Assembly: GCA_025359915.1 (NCBI GenBank)
Contig: JANYDE010000028.1
Location: 1 to 64,000, forward strand
Reading direction: 5' to 3'
DNA: 64,000 nucleotides
Origin: Chamaesiphon sp. 336R_metabinner_41
GTDB lineage: Bacteria; Cyanobacteriota; Cyanobacteriia; Cyanobacteriales; Chamaesiphonaceae
Both the position numbers and the translations under genes were made by a program. Position 1 is the stretch's first letter, and each line of letters starts with the position of its first letter. Shown here in pieces: positions 36,108 through 45,280 of this stretch. Under the pieces are notes generated by a model. The model was not told where the DNA came from and ran no database searches. It saw nothing but the letters and a program-made list of their open reading frames with translations.

Positions 36108-37121
36108 ATGCTGCAACCGAGGGATCGCAAGGTCGGAAATCAACGAGATTGGGTGTGGCGGGGTTGGCAAACTCGGTATACTTATCAACGATCGAACGAT
36201 CGCAATCTCGATGCAGCTCCGGTATTATTACTACATGGTTTTGGAGCCTCGATCGGTCATTGGCAGCACAATATCGAATTTTTATCTGCCCAGCATACTG
36301 TTTATGGTTTAGATCTGGTTGGTTGGGGTGGATCGCGGAAACCCAACATTAAATACGATATCAATCTGTGGGTGGATCAAGTCTATGATTTTTGGCAGGC
36401 ATTTGTCGGTCAACCGATGATTTTGGTGGGTAATTCGATCGGCTCTCTAGTAGCTCTAGTTGCCGCAGCAAGACACCCAGAGATGGCAGCTAGTTTAATT
36501 ATGGTTAGTTTGCCAGATTTGTCCGCAGAACAGGAAATGATTCCGAAGCCGATCCAACCATTAGTCAATGGACTCAAGAAAGTCATCCTCAATCCGCCCC
36601 TATTGCATACCTTATTTCGAGTCGTCAGTCGCCCCCAGGTTGCCCGCAAATGGGCACAGATTGCCTATGCTAATCCCGATCGAGTTACAGACGATTTGAT
36701 CGACTTATTCCTCACTCCAGCCCAAGAGCGGGAAGCTCCTGCCGCGTTTGTGAAGATTATGCAGGGGATGACTAGCAGCAATTTTTCGCCGAATATTCGC
36801 AAGCTGTTACCAGAGCTGGAGATTCCGATGCTATTACTCTGGGGTGATGAAGATCGGATGATTCCGCAGGGAACTGCGGATATCTTGATCAAATTGAATC
36901 CATTATTGGAACTAGTGAATCTTGAAGCGGCTGGACACTGCGCCCATCATGAGGTGCCGGAGATTGTAAATAATAAAATTCGCACCTGGCTGGACGCTTT
37001 ATCAGCAGTGCGAATAGATGAGGAATTAAATAGAAACGCAGTGCATTTCGATCTGCATTACACCATACCAACTAGTAATGTTGCCACTCATAACGAAATT
37101 TGGGCAAAAGACAAAGAATAA
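36108..37121 (+). CDS. Alpha/beta hydrolase
   Basis: The 337-residue protein has VLLLHGFGASIGHWQHN near 40, an oxyanion-hole segment typical of the fold. The nucleophile is the Ser in VGNSIGSLVAL near 108. An acidic residue in LLLWGDEDRMIP near 250 and a His in AAGHCAHHEVPE near 278 complete a Ser-Asp-His triad. The cap region (about 130-235) is helical. It resembles cyanobacterial and plastid hydrolases of the pheophytinase-like group, but the substrate cannot be read. It diverges from infC. Confidence 0.85.
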   Translation: MLQPRDRKVGNQRDWVWRGWQTRYTYQRSNDRNLDAAPVLLLHGFGASIGHWQHNIEFLSAQHTVYGLDLVGWGGSRKPNIKYDINLWVDQVYDFWQAFVGQPMILVGNSIGSLVALVAAARHPEMAASLIMVSLPDLSAEQEMIPKPIQPLVNGLKKVILNPPLLHTLFRVVSRPQVARKWAQIAYANPDRVTDDLIDLFLTPAQEREAPAAFVKIMQGMTSSNFSPNIRKLLPELEIPMLLLWGDEDRMIPQGTADILIKLNPLLELVNLEAAGHCAHHEVPEIVNNKIRTWLDALSAVRIDEELNRNAVHFDLHYTIPTSNVATHNEIWAKDKE

Positions 37122-37189
37122 AGAATGGATCCCTTTATCCCTTGCCCAAACATCACCATTAGTTAAATTGGTGTAGGCTATACCCTTGA

Positions 37190-37537
37190 TTAGCCAACGG
37201 TAACTTGGTCGATTGCTACATCAGTAGTGCCAGAAACGCCACTAGCTAGCTCAACCATACGATCAAGAATTTCTTGACTAGGAACAGAACCCTTGAGAAC
37301 CACACTACTACCAGTTTGAGCTACCCAGAGCGTGTCTACTTCAGTGACAGCAGCATCTTCATCAAAAGCTAGTGCGACACGTTTGGCTAAACCACTTTGG
37401 TCGTATTCGCCATTGACTCCGAGACGTTCTGCGGCGATTTCGCCACCATCTGGATCTGTCTCGCCAGCAGCCGCGACGGGGTTGACTTCAGCATTTTCTG
37501 GTTTTTCCATGCCGAACATTTTTTTGAAGAAACCCAT
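37190..37537 (-). CDS. BON-domain protein
   Basis: The 115-residue protein starts MGFFKKMFGMEKPENAE, with an acidic, Ala-rich linker to about 45. A BON domain follows (about 48-113): LAKRVALAFDEDAAVTEVD, then VVLKGSVPSQEILDRMVELA and the terminal GTTDVAIDQVTVG. BON domains usually bind membranes or peptidoglycan-associated ligands. No signal peptide or membrane helix is obvious, so it may be cytoplasmic and membrane-associated. Function unknown. Confidence 0.85.
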   Translation of the reverse strand: MGFFKKMFGMEKPENAEVNPVAAAGETDPDGGEIAAERLGVNGEYDQSGLAKRVALAFDEDAAVTEVDTLWVAQTGSSVVLKGSVPSQEILDRMVELASGVSGTTDVAIDQVTVG

Positions 37538-37720
37538 GATTAAAAGACTCCAGGTAGAAAGATAAATCTTATCTATTATGTCGGTTATTTTGGATCAAAT
37601 ACGCAGATAATTACATTTTTTTTACGATTGTGATAATCATAAATTATGCGAGAATATAAGATTGTGACTAAATAGTAGCAAATAGTTAGGGTTTAGGCTT
37701 TAGGAAAAATGCTGCCCGAC

Positions 37721-37748
37721 TCACCCGCCCCCCTCCCCCCTCCCCACT
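37721..37748. repeat. C-rich leader tract before ilvN
   Basis: A run rich in CCCCCCTCCCC lies directly before the start codon of the acetolactate synthase gene. It has no purine-rich ribosome-binding site. Confidence 0.7.
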
Positions 37749-38252
37749 ATGAAACATACTCTATCTGTTTTGGTTGAAGATGAAGCCGGAGTTTTGACTC
37801 GAATTGCCGGATTATTTGCTCGTAGGGGCTTTAATATCGAAAGTCTGGCGGTCGGACCGGCAGAACTGTCAGGTAGATCGCGTGTCACAATGGTTGTGAA
37901 TGGTGATGAAAACTCGATCGAGCAACTCACTAAGCAGTTGTATAAATTGGTGAATATCCTCAAGGTATTGGATATCACGGATATTCCTTGTGTCGAACGC
38001 GAATTGATGCTACTCAAGGTTAATGCTAGTAGTGCAGATCGATCGGAAATTATTGAACTTGCCAATATCTTCAGAGCACGGGTGGTAGATGCCGCCGAAG
38101 ATGCGCTCACACTAGAAGTAGTCGGCGATCCTGGTAAGATTGTTGCGATCGTCCAAGTATTGCAAAAATTTGGGATCAAGGAGATTGCCCGCACAGGGAA
38201 AGTCGCTCTTTCAAGAGAATCGAAGGTTAATACCGAATCCTTGAAATTGTAA
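37749..38252 (+). CDS. ilvN: Acetolactate synthase small (regulatory) subunit
   Basis: This regulatory subunit confers valine feedback on acetolactate synthase, the first step of branched-chain amino acid synthesis. The 167-residue protein has an N-terminal ACT domain ([23 protein letters not shown], given in two parts [12 protein letters not shown] and [11 protein letters not shown]) with [17 protein letters not shown]. The second half follows the family ([19 protein letters not shown], then [17 protein letters not shown]). Length is normal. ilvB is not in the window. Confidence 0.96.
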   Translation: MKHTLSVLVEDEAGVLTRIAGLFARRGFNIESLAVGPAELSGRSRVTMVVNGDENSIEQLTKQLYKLVNILKVLDITDIPCVERELMLLKVNASSADRSEIIELANIFRARVVDAAEDALTLEVVGDPGKIVAIVQVLQKFGIKEIARTGKVALSRESKVNTESLKL

Positions 38253-38554
38253 CCAATCTAGTTGTCTCAGCTAGTCGTGCTATAATTGTGAAGCAAAGAT
38301 TAAGTTTCTGTCTACATAGTGTACTAATAGGCATTGGTAGGACAATCCCATCTCTGAATAAGATAAGTCGATCGAACACGACTTAAACTTTTGTCAGCTA
38401 GAAGCAGCTCTATAAGTTAATTACGAGTGCTTCAATTCTCCGTCAGCGCAAAGCGCAGGCTTACACCAACATGTAGCGTTCTACCGGAATGAGAGGATCC
38501 GCCAACGATAATTCGGTAGCCAGTTTTTAGCACCTTTAGCGAGTGTAAATTATT
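38253..38554. other. 302-nt gap before kaiA
   Basis: No gene is supported. One weak hairpin GAAGCA / TGCTTC lies near 38400-38432. The region probably holds the kaiA promoter. Confidence 0.5.
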
Positions 38555-39454
38555 TTGTCTGGTCTTCTCTCAATTGCAGTTTTAGCTGACTCTACGGATC
38601 TGTTGCCGTTATTGAGTCAATATTTGGGTGACGAGCGATATGTATTGACGTACTTTACCAGCCAATTGGAGTTTATCGCTCACATCGAGCTAGTAAAACA
38701 TGAGATCGATTGCTTAGTGTTCTACTCTCAGCAGCAACTGCTACCCGTCATCAATCATCTTTACGATCGCGGATTAATCTTACCAGTAGTCATCGTTCAT
38801 CGATTGGTACCGCAGAATTTAGCCCTGCTAGATCTGCCAGATTCGATCGATTTGTCCGTCTCTAGTAGCTATATTTATCAGCCATCCGAAGTGATTTTGG
38901 CGGTGACAGAGATGTCTGAGATTGGAGTCGCGATTGACAAAGCCATTGCCAAATTTTTGAACTTAACGCCAATTATCGTGCCAGCATCTGAAGACGCTCC
39001 CCCAGCCGAAACTGAGATCGCTATCTCTGAACCAACTTTTCTACTTCAGCAACAACGCCGTCTCGCTCAGAAACTCAATGAGCGATTGGGATATCTCGCC
39101 GTTTACTACAAACGCAATCCCCGTTATTTTTTCAGACATCTCGATCGTCAAGAGAAAGGAGAGCTACTCGATCGGTTAAAATCTCAGTATCGCAAGATCA
39201 TTCTCGACTACTTTGCTGATAGCAGTCAGCTTAACGATCTAATCGATGAATTTGTCAGTGCTATATTCTTCAGAGATCTGGCTGTTTCGGAGATTGTCAA
39301 GATTCACATGGAATTGATGGAAGAATTCTCTAATCAGCTAAAATTGGAAGGACGTAGTGAAGATATTTTGTTAGATTACCGTCTTACCCTCATTGACATC
39401 ATTGCTCATCTCTGTGAAATGTATCGTCGATCGATACCAAGAGAAGTCTCATAA
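38555..39454 (+). CDS. kaiA: Circadian clock protein KaiA
   Basis: KaiA stimulates KaiC autophosphorylation. The 299-residue protein has an N-terminal pseudo-receiver domain (about 3-135, LSIAVLADSTDLLPLL then FTSQLEFIAHIE). A linker follows, then the C-terminal four-helix domain that binds KaiC (from about 180: RRLAQKLNERLGYLAVYYKR, then LYRKI-like and IVKIHMELMEEFSNQL). The start is TTG at 38555, unusual for this gene: the frame closes with TAA nine bases upstream, leaving only TTG or ATT. No Shine-Dalgarno is evident. It precedes kaiB by 137 nt. Confidence 0.93.
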   Translation: MSGLLSIAVLADSTDLLPLLSQYLGDERYVLTYFTSQLEFIAHIELVKHEIDCLVFYSQQQLLPVINHLYDRGLILPVVIVHRLVPQNLALLDLPDSIDLSVSSSYIYQPSEVILAVTEMSEIGVAIDKAIAKFLNLTPIIVPASEDAPPAETEIAISEPTFLLQQQRRLAQKLNERLGYLAVYYKRNPRYFFRHLDRQEKGELLDRLKSQYRKIILDYFADSSQLNDLIDEFVSAIFFRDLAVSEIVKIHMELMEEFSNQLKLEGRSEDILLDYRLTLIDIIAHLCEMYRRSIPREVS

Positions 39455-39591
39455 GCGGTTAATTCATGAATTGACCCTCCAAAATGGCTTAAATAATCGA
39501 GTCACCACAATCGCTACAGCAACGTTATTTGATAACTATTTCTAACTAATCGAGTCTAAGAATCCACCATTTACAATTAACAGATTAATTT

Positions 39592-39906
39592 ATGACTCCA
39601 TTAATGAAAACTTATGTCTTAAAGCTTTATGTCGCTGGAAATACACCTAATTCTGTCAGAGCACTCCGAACTCTAAAGAATATCTTAGAAGAAGAGTTTA
39701 AAGGCGTATACGCGCTTAAAGTAATTGATGTACTCAAAAATCCTCAACTAGCAGAAGAGGATAAAATCTTAGCAACTCCCACACTATCGAAGGTTCTACC
39801 GCCACCAGTACGGAAGATTATTGGTGATTTATCCGATCGAGAAAAAGTCCTGATCGGTTTGGATCTCCTATATGAAGAGTTGTCCGAACGCGACGGGGAT
39901 TTTTAA
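39592..39906 (+). CDS. kaiB: Circadian clock protein KaiB
   Basis: KaiB binds phosphorylated KaiC at night, sequestering KaiA. The 104-residue protein has the fold-switching thioredoxin-like layout: [21 protein letters not shown], given in two parts [13 protein letters not shown] and SVRALRTL, then [23 protein letters not shown]. The conserved [18 protein letters not shown] lies near the end. It lies 96 nt before kaiC; the kaiBC pair probably shares one promoter in the kaiA-kaiB gap. Confidence 0.97.
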   Translation: MTPLMKTYVLKLYVAGNTPNSVRALRTLKNILEEEFKGVYALKVIDVLKNPQLAEEDKILATPTLSKVLPPPVRKIIGDLSDREKVLIGLDLLYEELSERDGDF

Positions 39907-40002
39907 AAGAGTAAAGCTATCACAATTATTACCATCTAAATCGATTGCCAAAGTTGAATTAGTTGTTTAGTTATAAAAATTTCAAATTCCGCACCGATCC
40001 GT

Positions 40003-41550
40003 ATGAATCAACTATCAGAACTACCGTTAAACCCGCTTGGTGTGCAAAAAATTCATACCATGATCGAGGGTTTTGATGACATCTCTCATGGTGGCTTGCC
40101 TGTTGGTAGAACCACAATTCTCAGCGGTACATCAGGAACGGGAAAAACGATGTTAGCCGTTCAATTTATTTACAATGGCATTTCCTACTTCGACGAGCCG
40201 GGGATTTTTGTCACCTTTGAAGAATCACCTGCGGATATTATCAAAAATGCCCACAGTTTTGGCTGGGACCTCCAAAAATTAATCGACGATGGTAAACTGT
40301 TTATCCTCGATGCTTCCCCCGATCCTGAAGGACAAGAGGTCGTGGGTAACTTCGATCTGTCTGCACTAATCGAGCGGATTCAGTATGCCTTTACCAAATA
40401 TAAAGCCAAGCGCGTGTCGATCGATTCCGTCACCGCTATTTTTCAACAATACGACGCAGCCTCAGTAGTTAGGCGCGAGATTTTCCGACTCGTCGCCAGA
40501 CTCAAACAAATGGGTGCTACCACTATTATGACGACGGAACGCGTCGAAGAATATGGCCCTGTCGCTCGATTTGGAGTCGAGGAATTTGTCTCGGATAACG
40601 TTGCGATCGTCCGAAACGTACTAGAAGGAGAACGTCGCCGCCGGACAATTGAAATTCTCAAATTGCGGGGTACCACTCACATGAAGGGAGAATACCCATT
40701 TACGATTACCAACCACGGCATTAATATCTTCCCATTGGGTGCCATGCGCCTCACCCAGAAGTCCTCCAACGTGCGGGTATCATCTGGAGTCAAAGCCCTC
40801 GATGTAATGTGCGGTGGCGGCTATTTCAAGGACTCAATTATTCTCGCGACTGGAGCCACAGGTACAGGGAAAACCCTATTAGTCAGCAAATTCATCGAAG
40901 AAGCTTGCATGTCTGGGGAACGGGCGATTTTATTCGCTTATGAAGAGTCGCGAGCACAATTATCACGAAATGCGTCTTCATGGGGCATTGATTTTGAAGG
41001 ATTGGAGCGAAAAGGATTACTCAAAATCCTGTGTACCTATCCAGAATCAGCCGGATTAGAAGATCATTTACAGACAATCAAATCTGAAATTGCTGATTTT
41101 AAACCAGATCGAATTGCGATCGATTCGCTCTCAGCATTGGCACGAGGAGTCAGTAATAACTCTTTTCGTCAATTTGTAATCGGTGTAACGGGTTACGCCA
41201 AACAGGAAGAAATTACTGGATTTTTTACCAATACTTCTGACCAATTTATGGGATCGCATTCGATTACAGATTCCCATATTTCGACAATTACCGACACAAT
41301 TTTGATGCTCCAATATGTGGAGATTCGCGGCGAAATGTCGCGAGCACTAAATGTATTTAAAATGCGCGGTTCCTGGCATGATAAGGGTATTCATGAATAC
41401 ACTATTAGCAAAGATGGGGCAGAGATCAAGGATTCTTTCCGCAACTATGAGGGAATTATTAGTGGTTCTCCTAGTCGGATTGCTGTGGATGAAAAATATG
41501 AGTTGTCTAGAATTGTGCGAGCAGTGAGTGACAAAAACGACCAGGATTAA
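40003..41550 (+). CDS. kaiC: Circadian clock ATPase/kinase KaiC
   Basis: KaiC is the hexameric clock core with two RecA-like domains. The CI domain has Walker A GTSGTGKT near 48 and the CII domain has GATGTGKT near 290. The two autophosphorylated residues of KaiC (Ser431/Thr432 in Synechococcus) are present as the ST in DSHISTITD, near residues 427-428 here. Length 515 residues is normal. A terminator follows at 41608-41634. Confidence 0.98.
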   Translation: MNQLSELPLNPLGVQKIHTMIEGFDDISHGGLPVGRTTILSGTSGTGKTMLAVQFIYNGISYFDEPGIFVTFEESPADIIKNAHSFGWDLQKLIDDGKLFILDASPDPEGQEVVGNFDLSALIERIQYAFTKYKAKRVSIDSVTAIFQQYDAASVVRREIFRLVARLKQMGATTIMTTERVEEYGPVARFGVEEFVSDNVAIVRNVLEGERRRRTIEILKLRGTTHMKGEYPFTITNHGINIFPLGAMRLTQKSSNVRVSSGVKALDVMCGGGYFKDSIILATGATGTGKTLLVSKFIEEACMSGERAILFAYEESRAQLSRNASSWGIDFEGLERKGLLKILCTYPESAGLEDHLQTIKSEIADFKPDRIAIDSLSALARGVSNNSFRQFVIGVTGYAKQEEITGFFTNTSDQFMGSHSITDSHISTITDTILMLQYVEIRGEMSRALNVFKMRGSWHDKGIHEYTISKDGAEIKDSFRNYEGIISGSPSRIAVDEKYELSRIVRAVSDKNDQD

Positions 41551-41607
41551 CAGGATGATCGGATAAGCAGGATTAGATTGATAGTGGGATGCGGGGCTTT
41601 TGGAATT

Positions 41608-41634
41608 GTTAGGAAGCTTGCGTCCTAACTTTTT
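41608..41634 (+). terminator. Intrinsic terminator after kaiC
   Basis: A 7-bp stem GTTAGGA / TCCTAAC with an 8-nt loop is followed by five T. It ends the kaiBC transcript. Confidence 0.75.
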
Positions 41635-41681
41635 GGTGCGTTCACCCTGGATAGATTCTCCACCTAAAATTTTTCAGGTGT

Positions 41682-42572
41682 TTATTTGTACCGGACGCGA
41701 TTGTACTCCTCAACCAATCGTCCTTCAGCAACAGATTTTTGCTCCTGAACTAAAAGATTGCCAAATTCGATTAACCGATCGATCGTAAAATGGGGTTTGG
41801 GGAAAGTAGGCTTAATTCCATTTGCTGGATTGACTACTTCCATCGCAATTCTTTCTAGTCCTACCTGCGCAATAAAGTCGCGAATTTGCTCATCATATAT
41901 TCTCGATCTCATCGCCGCAAAGAAATCAACAGCTTGATCTGGGAATCGATCGACTAAATCTATAATTTCCCGATGTGAGATATAATCCGGCGCAAATACA
42001 CCGCTCACAATCCCAATTTTATCCTCACGAGTTGGTACCCAATAAAACTTTTCCATCCGCCCATCTCGCACTAGGGGCGCATATAAAGTAGACAAATCGT
42101 TACCTGTCAAAATAATTGGAATCCGAGGCAAAGGAGTCGAATCATAACTACCTGGTAACTGCACATTTGTCGGATTATCTGCAATATTCATCAGTGTCGC
42201 ATTTACCAACTGCGTATTGACAGTATATTGCGTTCCCTGGTCGAATCTGCCCGCACCAGCATCGATATCATTAATTACTAATACCGCCATTCTACCACGA
42301 ATCTTAATGATTTCCGCAGCCTCCCGATATCGCAACCGAATCAATCGCGCCGAATCACCCGCATCGGGACTTTCCAATTCCCCCGCCGAAATATGGATTG
42401 CTTCCACCTTCATGAGATCGAATACCAATTCGCACTGAAAGGTTTTCCCCTCGCCTTTACGCCCATGTACGCCCAAGATTAGCGGCACTTTCACCCCTGG
42501 GAGATCTAGAAAGTTTTTGGTGATGTGTACGGCTAGTTTATCAAGAAAAGCTGGCGCGATGTAGTAATTCAT
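41682..42572 (-). CDS. rca: RuBisCO activase without C-terminal SSU-like domain
   Basis: This AAA+ ATPase remodels inhibited RuBisCO active sites. ATG 42572 (MNYYIAPAFLDKLAVHITKN) gives 296 residues; an in-frame start at 42638 runs through a repeat and is rejected. Walker A is GRKGEGKT, Walker B is AVLVINDIDAGAGRFD, and the sensor region reads IPIILTGNDLSTLYAPL. Pore and arginine-finger-like segments (VRDGRMEKFYW) are present. The family in many cyanobacteria carries a RbcS-like C-terminal domain; here the frame stops at VRYK (41682) and no such domain follows. It lies near kaiABC, on the opposite strand. Confidence 0.93.
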   Translation of the reverse strand: MNYYIAPAFLDKLAVHITKNFLDLPGVKVPLILGVHGRKGEGKTFQCELVFDLMKVEAIHISAGELESPDAGDSARLIRLRYREAAEIIKIRGRMAVLVINDIDAGAGRFDQGTQYTVNTQLVNATLMNIADNPTNVQLPGSYDSTPLPRIPIILTGNDLSTLYAPLVRDGRMEKFYWVPTREDKIGIVSGVFAPDYISHREIIDLVDRFPDQAVDFFAAMRSRIYDEQIRDFIAQVGLERIAMEVVNPANGIKPTFPKPHFTIDRLIEFGNLLVQEQKSVAEGRLVEEYNRVRYK

Positions 42573-42592
42573 TTGGAGATGGGAGATGGGAG
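42573..42592. repeat. CTCCCAT heptamers before rca
   Basis: Two to three copies of the CTCCCAT heptamer (on the rca coding strand) lie directly before its start codon. A further copy lies near 42643. Confidence 0.8.
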
Positions 42593-42771
42593 CGAAAAGT
42601 GCGGTCTTGGGGTTTCCCCAAATAGAGCACCTTTTCAAGACAGATGGGAGATAAGCCTAAAGCTATGACTTATTTTAAACTTACATAGCGCAACCCAATC
42701 AAGATCGAGATTTGATCGCCATTTGCTGGTATTGTAGATCTGAGAAAATCTGAGTTTAAAAGATAAACAAC

Positions 42772-43500
42772 ATGGGGACGACTTACCAGCGGGTATTGCT
42801 CAAGTTGAGTGGGGAAGCTTTGATGGGCGATCTTGGCTATGGAATCGATCCAAAAATTGTGCAAGACATCGCCCAAGAAGTATTAGAAGTCGTCGCCACT
42901 GGGGTGCAAGTCGCCATTGTCGTTGGTGGCGGAAATATTTTCCGTGGAGTCAAAGCTTCGGCGAAAGGGATGGATCGCGCTACGGCTGACTACATGGGGA
43001 TGATTGCGACTGTGATGAACGCAATGGCTCTCCAAGACGCGCTAGAACAGAAAGGGGTACAAACTAGAGTCCAAACAGCGATTGCGATGCAAGAAGTCGC
43101 TGAACCCTATATCCGTCGTCGGGCGATTCGCCATCTCGAAAAAGGTCGGGTAGTAGTATTTGGAGCTGGTTCTGGTAATCCATTCTTTACCACCGATACG
43201 GCGGCTGCACTACGAGCTGCGGAAATCGATGCAAATGTGATTTTCAAGGCGACGAAAGTTGATGGGGTATATGATTCCGATCCCAATGTTAATCCCGATG
43301 CAAAACGGTTTGAAAGCCTCACTTTTAGTCATGTTTTAAACCAAGACTTACGAGTGATGGATAGTACGGCAATTGCGATGTGTCGCGAGAATGATATTCC
43401 GATTATTGTCTTCAATTTATTTGAACGTGGGAATATTCAGAAAGTGGTAGCTGGTGAGAAAATTGGTACTTATGTAGGAGTTTCTTGTGAAATTTGCTGA
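42772..43500 (+). CDS. pyrH: UMP kinase
   Basis: PyrH phosphorylates UMP to UDP with ATP. The 242-residue protein shows the amino acid kinase fold: [18 protein letters not shown] at the start, [17 protein letters not shown] near 45, then [16 protein letters not shown] and [36 protein letters not shown] and the tail [14 protein letters not shown] close the protein. Its end overlaps the start of frr by 14 nt, so the two are probably translationally coupled. Confidence 0.97.
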   Translation: MGTTYQRVLLKLSGEALMGDLGYGIDPKIVQDIAQEVLEVVATGVQVAIVVGGGNIFRGVKASAKGMDRATADYMGMIATVMNAMALQDALEQKGVQTRVQTAIAMQEVAEPYIRRRAIRHLEKGRVVVFGAGSGNPFFTTDTAAALRAAEIDANVIFKATKVDGVYDSDPNVNPDAKRFESLTFSHVLNQDLRVMDSTAIAMCRENDIPIIVFNLFERGNIQKVVAGEKIGTYVGVSCEIC

Positions 43501-44035
43501 TGTTGATGGTCATATGCAGAAAGCGATTGAATCAGTTCAACGCTCATTTAATACGATTCGGACTGGACGCGCTAGTGCTAGTTTACTCGATCGGATCTTG
43601 ATCGATTATTATGGTAGTCCCACACCATTAAAGTCTCTGGCGAATATCGGCACACCGGATTCAACCACGATTACGATTCAACCATTCGATCGTAGCAGTT
43701 TGAGTACGATCGAGAAAGCGATTTCGCTCTCCGATATTGGTTTGACTCCCAATAATGATGGTTCGACAATTCGCTTGAATATCCCCGCTCTCACGGGCGA
43801 ACGTCGCAAAGAATTTGTCAAACAGGCGGGTAAATACGCCGAAGAAGGTAAAGTTTCGGTGCGGAATATTCGGCGCGATGCGATCGATTATGTCAAAAAA
43901 CAAGAGAAAGCTAGCGAAATATCTGAAGATGAATCTAAAGATCTCCAAGATAAAATTCAGAAGCTAACTGACAAATACGGAGCTAAAATCGAACAGGTAT
44001 TAGCCGAAAAAGAAAAGGATATTCTAAAAGTCTAA
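43487..44035 (+). CDS. frr: Ribosome recycling factor
   Basis: RRF works with EF-G to split ribosomes after termination. GTG 43487 ([20 protein letters not shown]) gives 182 residues, the usual length, and overlaps pyrH by 14 nt, a common bacterial arrangement. Other markers are [31 protein letters not shown], the flexible [21 protein letters not shown] (in two parts) and [17 protein letters not shown]. The non-ATG start is chosen from that conserved N-terminus. Confidence 0.97.
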   Translation: MKFADVDGHMQKAIESVQRSFNTIRTGRASASLLDRILIDYYGSPTPLKSLANIGTPDSTTITIQPFDRSSLSTIEKAISLSDIGLTPNNDGSTIRLNIPALTGERRKEFVKQAGKYAEEGKVSVRNIRRDAIDYVKKQEKASEISEDESKDLQDKIQKLTDKYGAKIEQVLAEKEKDILKV

Positions 44036-44134
44036 ACCCCAACACCGTAGGGTACATTACTGCGAGAGCGGCGTTTTTATGTCTAGGGTTCCCCCCGTAA
44101 CCGAGAGCCTCTCCAACCGGAGATAGAAAAAAGC

Positions 44135-44175
44135 GACGCACACAAACGGGAGGTTCCCTCCTGTTTGTGTGCGTC
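44135..44175. repeat. 19-bp hairpin after frr
   Basis: GACGCACACAAACGGGAGG is followed after 3 nt by its complement, with one G-T pair. There is no T-run, so it may be a dispersed palindrome rather than a terminator. Confidence 0.75.
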
Positions 44176-44222
44176 AAGACAACGACAAGACAGCATAACG
44201 CACCATCCCACCAAACTTGCTT

Positions 44223-44543
44223 ATGAAAATAAAAGTAATTGAAAATTTCGATGGTAGTTTTACACTCGATCGAGAAATACAGTCAATCTTATTTAGCTTA
44301 CTGACTGGTGAAAAATTTCTCCAACAAGTCGCAGAACAAGCTAATTGTCAAACAATAACATTTACAGAAATACTATTTCAGCCAGTCCCATATAGTCCAG
44401 GTACACCAAAAGGAATGCCAGCAGAATTGGAAAAATATCACCAATCTCCAGAGTATCTAATTATTAATGTACCACCTAATTTTATGTTCGCCGCAAAGAT
44501 TTTTCAACCAAGTCGCTTGTGTGCAATTTATCAGAGGCTTTAG
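44223..44543 (+). CDS. Hypothetical protein (106 aa)
   Basis: ATG 44223 (MKIKVIENFDGSFTLDREIQ) is preferred over an in-frame TTG six bases upstream. The 106-residue protein is soluble, with a beta start, a helix and the region VPYSPGTPKGMPAELEKYHQS. It has no recognisable domain. It lies between the frr hairpin and the GIY-YIG gene in the same orientation. Confidence 0.55.
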   Translation: MKIKVIENFDGSFTLDREIQSILFSLLTGEKFLQQVAEQANCQTITFTEILFQPVPYSPGTPKGMPAELEKYHQSPEYLIINVPPNFMFAAKIFQPSRLCAIYQRL

Positions 44544-44559
44544 GCTTTAGGTTTGAATT

Positions 44560-44594
44560 CCCATCTCCCATCTCCCATCTCCCATCTCCCATCT
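44560..44594. repeat. Five CCCATCT heptamers before the GIY-YIG gene
   Basis: Five exact copies of CCCATCT end four bases before the next gene's ATG. Same unit as the array at 6173-6300. Confidence 0.95.
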
Positions 44595-44598
44595 AATT

Positions 44599-45138
44599 AT
44601 GTCATCGAGTAGCGATATTCCCAGTTTAGAGAGCTTGGAGTTTTTAGCATATATTGACGATGAGGGCGAATTACCTCAGAGCCTCCAAAGTCAGGTTGGT
44701 ATTTATGCGATCTTCGATCGATCTCAAATTTTACAATTTGTTGGGTACTCACGAGATATTTATCTGAGTCTCAAACAACATCTTGTCAGACAGCCAGAAT
44801 CTTGTTATTGGGTCAAGGCTACCACAATCGATCGACCAAATCGAACATTCCTCGAAAGTGTCCAAACAGCCTGGATTGCTGAAAATGGTAGTGTACCGAC
44901 TGGAAATGGTGAGGCTCACTCTCTCTGGTTAGACCCCATTGCCACCAATTATGCCATGACAACCGCCGAAAGTGACAGTTTTGGGGATTTGGATGGTTTA
45001 GCTCAAATCAAGCTGCTCAAGCAAGTCGCCAGACGTGTAGAGGAAAATATTTTAGCCAAACTCCAACAACGCGGTGTCAAAACTGAAATCCGCTTCAGTC
45101 CGAAACTAAAAGAGCAAGGTTTCCTAGATCTGAAATAA
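44599..45138 (+). CDS. GIY-YIG nuclease family protein
   Basis: The 179-residue protein has the GIY-YIG layout: VGIYAIFDRSQILQFVGYSRD near residues 33-53, where GIY and the second Tyr are kept but YIG reads FVG. An Arg in the next helix is a candidate catalytic residue. The second half is helical (IKLLKQVARRVEENILAKLQQRG). Function unknown: members act in repair, restriction or mobile elements, but plant-type homologues may be non-mobile. It follows a heptamer tract. Confidence 0.8.
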   Translation: MSSSSDIPSLESLEFLAYIDDEGELPQSLQSQVGIYAIFDRSQILQFVGYSRDIYLSLKQHLVRQPESCYWVKATTIDRPNRTFLESVQTAWIAENGSVPTGNGEAHSLWLDPIATNYAMTTAESDSFGDLDGLAQIKLLKQVARRVEENILAKLQQRGVKTEIRFSPKLKEQGFLDLK

Positions 45139-45191
45139 TCAAGATCGTATATTGCAGCAACATATAAATATTAGTAATAGCATAGATCTCA

Positions 45192-45212
45192 GGGTTCCCT
45201 TTATGGGAACCC
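45192..45212. terminator. Small hairpin between convergent genes
   Basis: GGGTTCCC / GGGAACCC with a 5-nt loop lies between the GIY-YIG gene and the patatin-like gene. No long T-run. Confidence 0.5.
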
Positions 45213-45280
45213 CTACACAATTTACCTGTAGACAAATTCACTACTTATTACTTATCACCTATTACTTATTACTTAATTAA

